Positions 33,292 to 41,882 of a stretch of 64,000 nt of DNA are shown here, piece by piece; the first letter of the stretch is position 1, and each line of letters starts with the position of its first letter. The position numbers and the translations under genes were made by a program. The DNA comes from Rikenellaceae bacterium (GTDB taxonomy: Bacteria > Bacteroidota > Bacteroidia > Bacteroidales > Rikenellaceae): positions 124,001 through 188,000 of the forward strand of contig SUZK01000005.1 in NCBI GenBank assembly GCA_015059955.1, written 5' to 3'. The notes beneath the pieces are model-generated. The model ran no database searches and had not been told where the DNA came from. It saw only the letters and a list, made by a program, of their open reading frames with translations.

Positions 33292-34425
33292 ATGAAGAGA
33301 TATCTTTGGGCTCTATTTGCCATAGCACTAATAATCACAGGCTGCCGCGAGCAGGAAAATAAGAAGAGTGACAATAACCCCCAGATGGCAACCGCAACAA
33401 TCGAGGGCCAATTTGTAGGTAGTGGCGTCGAGAACATCAGTTTAGAGCGTCTTAGCGACGACTTCACCGATATCAAGGCTATCGACAACTGCAAGCTCTC
33501 GGCAAATGGAGAGTTCAGCTTCGAGGTTGAAATAGAGAAGGGCTCATCACCACGCTTCTACCAGATTACCTCGGGCGAGGATAGCTACCCTATCGTGCTT
33601 GTTGTTGCCCCTGGCGATAAGATTACACTTCAGGCTGCGGGCGACATCTTCCGCAACTATCGTGTTCAGGGCTCCGAGGAGTCGCAGCTAATACAGGAGT
33701 TCAACGTCAGCTACTTCGAGGCCTACGACACCTTCACGGAGTATGCCGACAAGCAGAATAACAGCGAGGCCGTTGCCACCGCCACCAAGGCTATGCGCCA
33801 GCAACTCGAGTTCGTGATAACTCACGCCGACAGACTTGCCGCGATATATGCACTCAACCTACGACTCTTCGAGTCGCACATACCGCTACTTGCATCCAAG
33901 GGTGTTAACCATATCCACTTCAAGACGGTGCGCGACGCCATCGCCAAGAGCTATCCAACATCGCCATATATCGCGACTATAGACCGCAGCATCGAGTTAG
34001 CGACGATGATTGCCAACGCCCCTGAGGCGCTATACCCCAATATTACACTCAGCGACATCAACCGCAACGTACACTCGCTATCGGAGTTCCAGGGCAAGGT
34101 TACACTTCTCTGCTTCTGGTCGGCGCAGGATCAGCTCAGCTCGCTCTTCATTGGTGAGTTCAAGGCCCTCTATGAGCGCTACCACGAGGCCGGCTTGGAG
34201 GCATACTTCGTATCTGCCGACAGCAACCGCGCGATGTGGATTGACACCGTACAGATGCAGCAGCACCCCTGGGTATCGGTATTTGGCGGTGACAACCCAT
34301 TAGTATTTAGCACATATAATGTTGATGTAGTACCCCTTGTATTCATCATCGACCGCGAGGGTAATATGAGCAGTGCTCCACTTGTTCCAAACGAGCTTGA
34401 GGCACGCATCAGGGAGCTACTTTAA
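33292..34425 (+). CDS. Thioredoxin-like (TlpA/DUF4369) lipoprotein lacking the active-site cysteines
   Basis: 377 residues. Signal peptide with lipobox LIITGC, so anchored at about Cys18. The N-terminal part (about 35-110) is a DUF4369-type beta domain (IEGQFVGSGVENISLERL). A thioredoxin-like domain occupies about 250-377. Where TlpA-type proteins have WCGPC, this reads CFWSAQDQLSS, with no CxxC pair, so disulfide exchange is unlikely. VVPLVFIIDREG keeps the cis-Pro loop. Probably a periplasmic or outer-membrane binding protein. It lies 73 bases after DUF4290 and 12 before lpxH. Confidence 0.82.
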   Translation: MKRYLWALFAIALIITGCREQENKKSDNNPQMATATIEGQFVGSGVENISLERLSDDFTDIKAIDNCKLSANGEFSFEVEIEKGSSPRFYQITSGEDSYPIVLVVAPGDKITLQAAGDIFRNYRVQGSEESQLIQEFNVSYFEAYDTFTEYADKQNNSEAVATATKAMRQQLEFVITHADRLAAIYALNLRLFESHIPLLASKGVNHIHFKTVRDAIAKSYPTSPYIATIDRSIELATMIANAPEALYPNITLSDINRNVHSLSEFQGKVTLLCFWSAQDQLSSLFIGEFKALYERYHEAGLEAYFVSADSNRAMWIDTVQMQQHPWVSVFGGDNPLVFSTYNVDVVPLVFIIDREGNMSSAPLVPNELEARIRELL

Positions 34426-34437
34426 ACACCCATCCAG

Positions 34438-35196
34438 ATGTATTACTTTGTGTCGGACATACACTTAGGCGCAGGCAGCAGCAAGCAGTCGCAGCGTACC
34501 GAGGATGCCTTCTGTCGTTGGTTGGACATGGTAGCCGAGGATGCCACGGCGATATACCTCATGGGCGACATCTTCGACTTCTGGTTCGAGTATAGACGTG
34601 TTGTACCCAAGGGTTATGTCAGGGTACTCTCGCGCCTCTCGGAGCTTACGCGCAAGGGTATTGACGTTGTATTTCTCACTGGCAACCACGATATGTGGTG
34701 CTACGACTACTTCGAGCAGGAGTGCGGCGTAAAGATATTCCGCAAGCCTCAGATTATCGATATCGCGGGATACAAGTACCACCTTGCCCATGGCGACAAC
34801 CTCAACATCAAGGATAAGCCTATGCTACGCGCCATGAACGCCTTCTTCCGCTCGTCGGTGGCACGCTTCCTGTTCAGCTGGCTTGTACACCCCGACCTCG
34901 CCATGCGCTTCGGCAGATGGTGGAGCGGCAAGTCGCGTAAGTCGCACAACGGCGATGAGATTACCCCCGAGTCGCTAAAATTCCTTATAGAGTACGCCAA
35001 GAGCCACCACACAACACATGGCGATGTGGCCACATATATCTTCGGACACATGCACTATCCGCACTACTATCGCGACGAGAATATCGACGTCTTGTTTATG
35101 AGCGACTGGTCGGGCGATAGCGCCATCTACTGCGTTGTAGACGACTCTGGCGAGCCCCAACTTAAAACCTTTACAATAGATGAAACAGTATCTTGA
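34438..35196 (+). CDS. lpxH: UDP-2,3-diacylglucosamine diphosphatase (LpxH-like)
   Basis: 252 residues. A calcineurin-like phosphoesterase with the metal motifs in order: SDIHLG (6-11), MGDIFDFW (about 41-48), TGNHD (about 80-84), LAHGD (about 119-123) and GHMHYPHY (about 201-208). It removes UMP from UDP-2,3-diacylglucosamine to give lipid X in lipid A synthesis. Its 3' end overlaps thyA by 17 bases, so the two are translationally linked. Confidence 0.88.
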   Translation: MYYFVSDIHLGAGSSKQSQRTEDAFCRWLDMVAEDATAIYLMGDIFDFWFEYRRVVPKGYVRVLSRLSELTRKGIDVVFLTGNHDMWCYDYFEQECGVKIFRKPQIIDIAGYKYHLAHGDNLNIKDKPMLRAMNAFFRSSVARFLFSWLVHPDLAMRFGRWWSGKSRKSHNGDEITPESLKFLIEYAKSHHTTHGDVATYIFGHMHYPHYYRDENIDVLFMSDWSGDSAIYCVVDDSGEPQLKTFTIDETVS

Positions 35197-36073
35197 ACTA
35201 CTCGATAAGATATGCCGCGAGGGCGTTGTTCGTGGCGACCGCACGGGAACAGGCACCAAGGGCATCTTCGGCTACCAGATGCGCTTCAACCTCTCGGAGG
35301 GCTTCCCATTGCTTACCACCAAGCGCGTATTTATGAAGGGTATCATCCATGAGCTATTGTGGTTCCTCAGGGGCGATACCAACATCAAGTACCTCGTTGA
35401 CAATGGCGTGCATATCTGGGATAGCGACGCCTTCCGCTACTACAACGAGCTCTGCGTGAAGCATGGCGTGTTGCCCGTAGATATGGATACCTTCCTTCAG
35501 GCGGCAGGCATAGAGTCACCCATCGAGGGCTACAAGTTTGGCGACTTGAACCACGTATATGGCTACCAATGGCGTAACTGGGGCTGTGCTGATGGTCGCA
35601 CCATAGACCAGATAGCCAACGTCATCGAGACACTCAAGAGCAACCCTACATCGCGACGTATGATTGTCTCGGCGTGGAATGTTGCCGACGTGGGCGACAT
35701 GGCACTACCCCCCTGCCACACGATGTTCCAGTTCTTCGTTGCCGAGGGCAAGCTATCGTGTCAGCTCTACCAGCGCAGTGGCGACACGTTCCTCGGTGTG
35801 CCCTTTAATATCGCGTCGTACGCACTTCTTACGATGATGATAGCCAAGGAGTGCGGCCTCGAGGCGGGCGAGTTTATACATACGCTGGGCGACGCCCACC
35901 TCTACCTCAACCACCTCGACCAGGCACACGAGCAGCTGCAGCGTACACCTCGCAAGCTACCTACACTACGCCTCAACCCTGACGTGAAGTCTATCTTCGA
36001 CTACACATATGAGGATTTTACTCTTGAGGGCTACGACCCACACCCAGCAATCAAGGCACCTTTATCATTTTAG
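35180..36073 (+). CDS. thyA: Thymidylate synthase
   Basis: 297 residues. It makes dTMP from dUMP with methylenetetrahydrofolate. Catalytic Cys179 is in [52 protein letters not shown] and the C-terminal PLSF are conserved. Somewhat longer than the 264-residue E. coli enzyme because of an insertion near residues 90-125 ([19 protein letters not shown]), seen in some other bacteria. Followed 12 bases later by folA, its metabolic partner. Confidence 0.97.
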   Translation: MKQYLELLDKICREGVVRGDRTGTGTKGIFGYQMRFNLSEGFPLLTTKRVFMKGIIHELLWFLRGDTNIKYLVDNGVHIWDSDAFRYYNELCVKHGVLPVDMDTFLQAAGIESPIEGYKFGDLNHVYGYQWRNWGCADGRTIDQIANVIETLKSNPTSRRMIVSAWNVADVGDMALPPCHTMFQFFVAEGKLSCQLYQRSGDTFLGVPFNIASYALLTMMIAKECGLEAGEFIHTLGDAHLYLNHLDQAHEQLQRTPRKLPTLRLNPDVKSIFDYTYEDFTLEGYDPHPAIKAPLSF

Positions 36074-36085
36074 CATAATAGAGAT

Positions 36086-36571
36086 ATGGTAAGCATCATC
36101 GTTGCCATCGCGCAGAATGGCACCATCGGCGATAAGAACTCGCTACTATGGCATATCAAGGAGGATATGCGCTTCTTCCGCACTACGACGTCGGGCCACG
36201 CGGTTATTATGGGACGTAAGACCTTCGAGTCGCTCGGCTCGAAACCACTTCCCAAGCGTACGAATATCGTCATCACACGCTCGGACACCGCCTTTGATGG
36301 TGCTCTTACGGCACACTCGTTAGAGGAGGCAATAAAGATGGCCGAGGGCGACGAGGAGGTGTTCATCATCGGTGGTGCACAGATCTATAAGATAGCTCTC
36401 GACGTTGCCGACAGGATCTATATCACACGTGTTGAGCGCGACTACGAGGGCGACACATCGTTCCCCGAGATTGACTACTCGCAGTGGGAGCTCACATCAT
36501 CGGAGCATCACGAGCGCGGCGAGGAGTACGACGGTGCATTTACGTTCTGCACCTACGACAGGAGGAGATAA
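36086..36571 (+). CDS. folA: Dihydrofolate reductase
   Basis: 161 residues. MVSIIVAIAQNGTIGDKNSLLWHIKEDMRFF carries the substrate-binding Trp and the catalytic Asp; VIMGRKTFESL and VFIIGGAQIYK are the cofactor motifs. It regenerates tetrahydrofolate after ThyA. Last gene of the operon that starts with DUF4290. Confidence 0.97.
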   Translation: MVSIIVAIAQNGTIGDKNSLLWHIKEDMRFFRTTTSGHAVIMGRKTFESLGSKPLPKRTNIVITRSDTAFDGALTAHSLEEAIKMAEGDEEVFIIGGAQIYKIALDVADRIYITRVERDYEGDTSFPEIDYSQWELTSSEHHERGEEYDGAFTFCTYDRRR

Positions 36572-36625
36572 TAAGAGATTCCGAAGAATAAACTTCTCAC
36601 CCAATCTTAGCGCCGAAAAGCGCCG

Positions 36626-36660
36626 CTTTTTGCATCATTACCACTTTTTGCATCATTACC
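36626..36660. repeat. 18-bp tandem duplication after folA
   Basis: CTTTTTGCATCATTACC occurs twice in a row with one base between (36626-36642 and 36644-36660), just before the terminator hairpin. Likely replication slippage. Confidence 0.8.
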
Positions 36661-36670
36661 GTAAAAAGAG

Positions 36671-36711
36671 ACTACCGCAGGATAGTACTATGACGTACAG
36701 CCTGCGGTAGT
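36671..36711. terminator. Bidirectional terminator between folA and the outer-membrane protein gene
   Basis: Perfect 11-bp arms ACTACCGCAGG and CCTGCGGTAGT with a 19-nt loop. On the minus strand a CTCTTTTTA run follows; the plus-strand T-run is weaker. Next to it at 36738-36756 is a lone right end of a family 1 element (CCTTATCACAACAAATTAG). Confidence 0.7.
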
Positions 36712-36737
36712 ATACTTTTGGGATGGGCCAAGAATGG

Positions 36738-36756
36738 CCCCTTATCACAACAAATT
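36738..36756. repeat. Solitary right end of a family 1 element
   Basis: CCTTATCACAACAAATTAG matches the right end of the 124-bp copy C. No left end is found upstream, so it is a truncated copy. It abuts, and overlaps the last bases of, the outer-membrane protein gene. Confidence 0.55.
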
Positions 36757-37240
36757 AGAAGTTGTAGGTACAAGTAATACCAACATTAGCAAAACCCATC
36801 TCGCGGAAAGCAGCGTGAGAAGTGCCACCACCATAAGCGATACCAGGGCCGATTACTGGAGAGTAATCCAAAGAGAGGCTTACTGGAGCACCGCTAAACT
36901 CGATACCCAAACGAGCCATACCAACAACACCTACATATGCGTAGTGCTCACGACCACCGACGTTAAGACCAACACCAGCATCGAAGAACCACTTACCTGC
37001 GCTTGGAGTCCAGTCCATATCGAGGATATGCCAATTGTGAAGGATAGTGAAGTCAGCAGTTACAGTACCGTGATCAATCCATGAAGCGCCAAAGCGAGCC
37101 TCCAAATAGTCGCTGCCGTTATATGCATACTGAGCATCTGCCTGGAAGCCTGAACCTATACGACCACCCACTTTCCAATCCTGTGCGAAAGCACCTGAAA
37201 CACACAATACAGCCACGAGGCTAAGTAAAAATTTTTTCAT
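36755..37240 (-). CDS. Small outer-membrane beta-barrel protein
   Basis: 161 residues from ATG 37240 (MKKFLLSLVAVLCVSGAFA signal peptide, cut before QDW). The mature part is an 8-strand barrel pattern with GSGFQADAQYAYNGSDYLEARFG and ends VGITCTYNF. Similar small barrels (OmpW/PorT-like size) occur widely; no specific function. Promoter box TAAATTTG at 37279-37286. A single gene facing the folA operon across the shared terminator. Confidence 0.78.
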   Translation of the reverse strand: MKKFLLSLVAVLCVSGAFAQDWKVGGRIGSGFQADAQYAYNGSDYLEARFGASWIDHGTVTADFTILHNWHILDMDWTPSAGKWFFDAGVGLNVGGREHYAYVGVVGMARLGIEFSGAPVSLSLDYSPVIGPGIAYGGGTSHAAFREMGFANVGITCTYNF

Positions 37241-37278
37241 AACATTAAAATTATATTGGTTAATACTCTTTCTGAACA

Positions 37279-37286
37279 CAAATTTA
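37279..37286 (-). promoter_or_regulatory. -7 promoter box of the 161-aa barrel gene
   Basis: TAAATTTG on the minus strand, 38 bases upstream of ATG 37240. Confidence 0.5.
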
Positions 37287-37418
37287 TGATAAATTTCTCT
37301 AATTTGCAATATTTACCCCATAAAAATAGGGAACATTTAAGTAGAAATACCTACAACAATAGGCTCCGCAAGATATAATCTTTGCAGAGCCTATATTACA
37401 CAGTTATTAGATACAACG

Positions 37419-38969
37419 TTACTTCGTAGTGAAGGGCTCAAGTTCAATAAAACGTACGCCATTATCCATATCAACAACCTTGATACACATCGTATATGAG
37501 GTCGTATACTTCAAATAGTCCCACTTGTAGTTTACCTGCGACTCAAGGAACTGGCGCATAGAGTCATGGCTAAGACCAGGGATGAGCGAGAGCATACACT
37601 CCTCGTATGAGTTGTATCCCGCCAAGGCGTACTTACCATCCTTAATCTCCTGAAGGTTTGCGGTCTCCATCATTGCCACGTAGCAACACCATACATCATC
37701 ACCAAGCATGCAGTCAAAGACTATGTCGTTGCGATTAATCTCCTTAATCTCTACCTCCACAGAACCATTACCTTCGGCCTCGGCCTCGGTATGTACCTGT
37801 ACTATCTCCACGCCACCGAGCAGGTTATTCTCCTGACCCTCGCTATAATCCATAAGCGCAACGAGGATAAGATAGTCGGTCGACGAGCTTACGTTCATCA
37901 TATAGCCAGGCACATGCTCGCACATCTCGCCATTACGCCAATCGAACGTACGTGTGCCATCAAGCATGAAGCCGTATGTTACGACCCATGCGCCAGGGTT
38001 TGAGGCTGTCTGGTCGTAGACGCGCTTATCGACAACCGAGCAACGCCAATACTGACCCTCCTCTGCATTGACCCTAAACTTGAACGATGTAGAGCCTACA
38101 TCAAGCACCTCGATAAGCTTCTTAGCACCCTGGTTATCACCCTCAGGAACAGCAGCACCCGACATTAGGCCATTATACAAGCCCTGAATGCTCTTCGACG
38201 TGCCATTAGCATCGTAGGTAAGCATAAAATATATCGAGTAGTAGCCATTTGCGACATCCACCGATACGTAGCCATCGGTAAAATTATAGCCATTACCATC
38301 AGCAACACCTGCTGGGATATAACCCGACGACTCGCTATGGATGATGTATGGGTCGTATGAATTTCCGAGCGAGTACTGGCCGTATGGCAGGTAGCTCGAC
38401 ATCGTCTCATCAAGGGTATAGAAGTCCAAGATGATGCGGTCGCCATTGTCACGAACAAGTGTCACATAGTAGTTAAAGGGCTCATACCAGCGGCCATCCT
38501 GCGTCTTAGTGATAGTCACATTCTCAACGCCATCTATATCTGGAAGTTCTGTATTATTGTCGTCGTTGTTATCATCATTATTGCCGCCACCATTATCACC
38601 GCTCTTCGCTGTTGTGAACTTTATGGGCTCCGATAGTGTCTCACCTATGCTGTTACGTGCCGCAGCAATAACATAGTAGGTAGTCTCAGGCTCAAGGTTG
38701 CTAATACCAAAGCCGAGGCCGTTGCCTATCTCTTTCACGGTCACGCCCTCGTTGAATACTCTCTCAACCGAGATAGCATCACCATCGTAGAGCATATAGG
38801 CATACTCATCAGCATTCTTTGCCTGAATAGAGATTTTTGCCGAGGTGCTACCAACCTCAACAAGAGTGACGCTCACCGTTGGAGCAACATTGTCTGTGTT
38901 CTTCTCGCAACCACAGAGAGCTGTAACAGCACATAGAGCTACGAAAAGTAGTCTAAAAAAACGATTCAT
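37419..38969 (-). CDS. Surface lipoprotein with N-terminal fibronectin type III-like domain
   Basis: 516 residues from ATG 38969 (a longer frame upstream lacks a signal). Lipobox TALCGC at about residue 20. An Fn3-like module follows (VTLVEVGSTSAKISIQAKN, YYVIAAARNSIGETLSEPI), then an acidic Asn/Asp/Gly linker and a large beta-rich region ending in EPFTTK. The pattern (VEVGSTSFKFRVNAEEGQYWRC) repeats later, so two Fn3-like units are likely. Related in style to the DUF4988 protein at 41883. Function unknown; probably a surface glycan or host-binding protein. Box TATCTTTG at 39007-39014. Confidence 0.75.
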   Translation of the reverse strand: MNRFFRLLFVALCAVTALCGCEKNTDNVAPTVSVTLVEVGSTSAKISIQAKNADEYAYMLYDGDAISVERVFNEGVTVKEIGNGLGFGISNLEPETTYYVIAAARNSIGETLSEPIKFTTAKSGDNGGGNNDDNNDDNNTELPDIDGVENVTITKTQDGRWYEPFNYYVTLVRDNGDRIILDFYTLDETMSSYLPYGQYSLGNSYDPYIIHSESSGYIPAGVADGNGYNFTDGYVSVDVANGYYSIYFMLTYDANGTSKSIQGLYNGLMSGAAVPEGDNQGAKKLIEVLDVGSTSFKFRVNAEEGQYWRCSVVDKRVYDQTASNPGAWVVTYGFMLDGTRTFDWRNGEMCEHVPGYMMNVSSSTDYLILVALMDYSEGQENNLLGGVEIVQVHTEAEAEGNGSVEVEIKEINRNDIVFDCMLGDDVWCCYVAMMETANLQEIKDGKYALAGYNSYEECMLSLIPGLSHDSMRQFLESQVNYKWDYLKYTTSYTMCIKVVDMDNGVRFIELEPFTTK

Positions 38970-39006
38970 TATAATGTAATTTTTTGGTTGAACACACTTA
39001 CAGCCA

Positions 39007-39014
39007 CAAAGATA
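39007..39014 (-). promoter_or_regulatory. -7 promoter box of the 516-aa lipoprotein gene
   Basis: TATCTTTG on the minus strand, 37 bases upstream of ATG 38969. Confidence 0.55.
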
Positions 39015-39113
39015 ATATAATTTATATGATATGCGCAATAGTGTCATAAAAAAAGGTGTCTTGACTCTTATCAAGACACCTATATAAATATAAGGTATAT
39101 CACGCCAATGGAG

Positions 39114-39554
39114 CTACGAGAAGTTACCGCGGGCAACACTATCGGGCGCTGCCATCTCCATCTCGTTCTGCATAGCTATCATCTCGACAATATCATCGGC
39201 ACGCTCCGCACCGCCAATGGCAACTACCATATTCCACTGAATCTGTATCTGAACGATGCCGTTCATCAGCGAGAGCGTTCCCATCACCCTATTCTCTGGC
39301 GCAAGGATTACCACGCCATCGACATCGGTATACTGAGCAAAGAACTGTGTTGCTATTACCACATCGTGCAACGTAGGCACGGTGCGCACAACGATATTTT
39401 GCGACTGACACCCCATGTTGATAAACTTATCAATAAGGGGCATTAGGTTAGCGTCGATATACTCTTCGAAGCCGCGTACGATGATTACGCCGAACTTCAT
39501 ATTTGTCGCCGACATATCTACCGTATCGCTTATATTTACCTGTCGATGGTTCAT
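39114..39554 (-). CDS. Degenerate lumazine-synthase-like protein (RibH fold)
   Basis: 146 residues. NMKFGVIIVRGFEEYIDANLM, VVRTVPTLHDVVIATQFFAQ and DGVVILAP follow the strand-helix order of 6,7-dimethyl-8-ribityllumazine synthase. The residues that bind substrate and the catalytic histidine motif (normally GAVIRGxTxHF) are missing; the matching stretch is ILAPENRVMGTLSLMNG. It sits just downstream of a TPR membrane protein, where relatives carry an intact ribH, so it is likely a diverged orthologue that lost the enzyme activity. An alternative is a new structural role using the RibH shell fold. Confidence 0.6.
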   Translation of the reverse strand: MNHRQVNISDTVDMSATNMKFGVIIVRGFEEYIDANLMPLIDKFINMGCQSQNIVVRTVPTLHDVVIATQFFAQYTDVDGVVILAPENRVMGTLSLMNGIVQIQIQWNMVVAIGGAERADDIVEMIAMQNEMEMAAPDSVARGNFS

Positions 39555-39578
39555 AATGTCGGATAACGACCTATCTTA

Positions 39579-40226
39579 CTACCAAATATACTTAGCGTAG
39601 AAGCTCTCGCTCTCGGGATACTTCGCTACGATAGCCTTGTAGTACTTCATGGCTGAAGCATTGTCGTTGAGCATAGCTGAGTATACGCGTGCAGCCTTCT
39701 CGTTGTAGGTTACAAATGTGTGCATATCGTCAGATGCCTTGATAGCCTTCTCGAACTCTGCGATAGCAGCCTTGTAGTCGCCACGCTCTACTGCGATATC
39801 GCCACGGACACCATAAGCAGCTGCGTTAATCATTGCAGCGAGGTCACCCTCCTCGAACATCACAAACTTAGAGATACGCTCGTTAGCAGCATCGATATCG
39901 CCCTCAGCGAGGTAACGAGCAGCAGCCAAGTAGTTTGCGAAGTTTGCCGATGCAGTATTAGCATTCTCCTTGTTATCGGCGATTGCAACAGCCTCTGCTG
40001 CACCACCCGATACAAGAGCCTGAGATGTCTTAACCATCAAAGCCTCCTTCTTCTCGGCCTCCTTCTTCTCGGCATAGCTCTTGTAGATGAAGTAGCCACC
40101 AACAGCCACAGCTACAACAACCAAAACCCAAAGAAGGGCCTTGCCATACTTCTCAAATAGATTCTCTAACTTACCCTTAGTGTTGACAACAACATCAGTC
40201 TCAGGTGCGTTAACATTCTTTGCCAT
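39579..40226 (-). CDS. Tetratricopeptide-like membrane protein
   Basis: 215 residues. One membrane segment (about 30-50, KALLWVLVVVAVAVGGYFIY) followed by a charged coiled stretch and helical repeats (GDIAVERGDYKAAIAEFEKAIKAS, NDNASAMKYYKAIVAKYPESES), in the manner of YfgM/BamD-type periplasmic TPR proteins. Downstream by 24 bases is the lumazine-like gene on the same strand, and recF is divergent. Probably a periplasmic chaperone-type scaffold; exact role unknown. Confidence 0.82.
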   Translation of the reverse strand: MAKNVNAPETDVVVNTKGKLENLFEKYGKALLWVLVVVAVAVGGYFIYKSYAEKKEAEKKEALMVKTSQALVSGGAAEAVAIADNKENANTASANFANYLAAARYLAEGDIDAANERISKFVMFEEGDLAAMINAAAYGVRGDIAVERGDYKAAIAEFEKAIKASDDMHTFVTYNEKAARVYSAMLNDNASAMKYYKAIVAKYPESESFYAKYIW

Positions 40227-40283
40227 AGTAAATTTATTTTTTAATTATTATCTTTCGCGATACTTAATACGCCATTCAACCTA

Positions 40284-40291
40284 CAAATGTA
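40284..40291 (-). promoter_or_regulatory. -7 promoter box of the TPR protein gene
   Basis: TACATTTG on the minus strand, 57 bases upstream of ATG 40226. Confidence 0.5.
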
Positions 40292-40375
40292 CAACAAAAA
40301 GTTTGAATTATAAAACATATTCACTAAAAAATCGACACCACACCATATTTTGTTGCATACAACAGAAAAAAAAGC

Positions 40376-40383
40376 TATCTTCG
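40376..40383 (+). promoter_or_regulatory. -7 promoter box of recF
   Basis: TATCTTCG, one base from consensus, 33 bases before ATG 40417. Confidence 0.4.
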
Positions 40384-40416
40384 CGGTGATATCATAAAAG
40401 CTATCAGCGCATAACA

Positions 40417-41505
40417 ATGATTCTCGACACACTATCGATAATAAACTTCAAGAACATACGCGACGAGCGTCTCGAGCTCTCGTCGGGCATCAACTGCTTT
40501 GTGGGCGACAATGGCGCCGGCAAGACCAACATCCTCGATGCTATACACTACCTTGCACTCGCCAAGTCAATGTACAGCATTACCGACGCGCAGGGCATAA
40601 CACATGGCGAGGAGTTCTTCATGTTGGATGGAGCGTTGCATAGCGACGACAACCGCCCTAACCAAGTTGTATGCTCATACTCGCGACGCACGGGCAAGAC
40701 ACTCAAGTACAACGGCAAGGAGTACGACAAGCTATCGGAGCACGTAGGGCGTGTGCCCATAGTGATGGTAGCGCCTTCCGACACGGCACTTATCAGCGAC
40801 TCTGCCGAGGAGCGACGCCGCTACCTCAACAGGCTTATCTCGCAGATGGATCGCTCCTATCTCGCAGCTCTTGTCAAGTACAACACCGCACTTCAAGAGC
40901 GAAACACGCTGCTTAAATGCAACCCGTCAGAAGATATACTGCTTATCTATGACTCGATGTTGGCAGCAGCGGCAGATATTATATACCAACATCGAAGCGA
41001 CATCGTAACACGCATGCAGCCTCTTGTTGCCCAGTACTATGCCGCCTTATCCGAGGAGCGAGAGAGTGTAGGCATAGAGTACCGTTCCGAATTACAGCGT
41101 GCATCACTCGAAGAGTTGCTATTAGCATCACGACAAAAGGACTTCGTAAACGAACATACTACAACAGGCATACATCGCGACGAGGTGGTGCTCACCATAG
41201 GCGAGCATCCGCTACGCAAATATGGCTCTCAGGGGCAGCAGAAATCCTTTCTTGTAGCCCTAAAACTTGCTGAGTATACCATTCTTGCCGAGCACTGTAA
41301 CGAGCGCCCCATACTGCTACTTGACGACCTCTTCGACAAGCTCGATATGCGACGCGTAGCACAGCTACTAAGGCTCGTAGGAGGCGACATCTTCGGACAG
41401 ATTTTTATAACCGACTGCAACAAACACCGTCTACAAAGCACACTCAACGAGGCGGGAGCAGAGTACAAGCTATTTAACATCCAAAACGGCACATCAACGC
41501 TATGA
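40417..41505 (+). CDS. recF: DNA replication and repair protein RecF
   Basis: 362 residues. An SMC-like ATPase that helps load RecA at gapped DNA. Walker A is GDNGAGKTN (residues 30-38), the signature motif is KYGSQGQQKSFLVALKLAE, and Walker B is RPILLLDDLFDKLD. Length is typical. Overlaps the next gene by 4 bases (ATGA), so the pair is coupled. Confidence 0.97.
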   Translation: MILDTLSIINFKNIRDERLELSSGINCFVGDNGAGKTNILDAIHYLALAKSMYSITDAQGITHGEEFFMLDGALHSDDNRPNQVVCSYSRRTGKTLKYNGKEYDKLSEHVGRVPIVMVAPSDTALISDSAEERRRYLNRLISQMDRSYLAALVKYNTALQERNTLLKCNPSEDILLIYDSMLAAAADIIYQHRSDIVTRMQPLVAQYYAALSEERESVGIEYRSELQRASLEELLLASRQKDFVNEHTTTGIHRDEVVLTIGEHPLRKYGSQGQQKSFLVALKLAEYTILAEHCNERPILLLDDLFDKLDMRRVAQLLRLVGGDIFGQIFITDCNKHRLQSTLNEAGAEYKLFNIQNGTSTL

Positions 41506-41792
41506 GACGTACCAAGACACAACCCATAGGTGAGGTCCTTCAGGAGTTCTTCGAGCGACCATACGTAGCTCGCAAGTTAGCCGAGGGGCACATGCCTGAC
41601 TACTGGCGTGAGGTGGTTGGCGAGCGCATTGCCATGTTCACACACGAGGTGCAATATGTAAATGGTGTGGTCTACGTTCGCATGGCATCAAGTGCTGCGC
41701 GACAGGAGGTGTTCTATCGCCGTGATGTCTTGGTGCAGCAACTCAACGAGCGAGCAGGGCAACAGCTTGTTAAGACAATCATAGTAAGATAG
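41502..41792 (+). CDS. DUF721 family protein (DciA-like)
   Basis: 96 residues. DUF721 proteins are related to DciA, the ancestral loader of the replicative helicase. PIGEVLQEFFERPYVARKL, MPDYWREVVGERIAMFTHEVQYVNGVVYVRMASSAARQEV match the family. It follows recF with overlapping stop/start, the common arrangement near replication genes in this phylum. Confidence 0.88.
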   Translation: MRRTKTQPIGEVLQEFFERPYVARKLAEGHMPDYWREVVGERIAMFTHEVQYVNGVVYVRMASSAARQEVFYRRDVLVQQLNERAGQQLVKTIIVR

Positions 41793-41832
41793 GCGCTACG
41801 ACACTGCATCGTCAAGCATCGTTACAAACGCA

Positions 41833-41863
41833 GAAGAGGTCGACCCCAATGGTCGACCTCTTC
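41833..41863. terminator. Bidirectional terminator after the DUF721 gene
   Basis: GAAGAGGTCGACC and GGTCGACCTCTTC form a perfect 13-bp stem with a 5-nt loop between the two convergent genes. No clear T-run on the plus strand. Confidence 0.7.
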
Positions 41864-41882
41864 GCATATAGGCTGGTATCTA

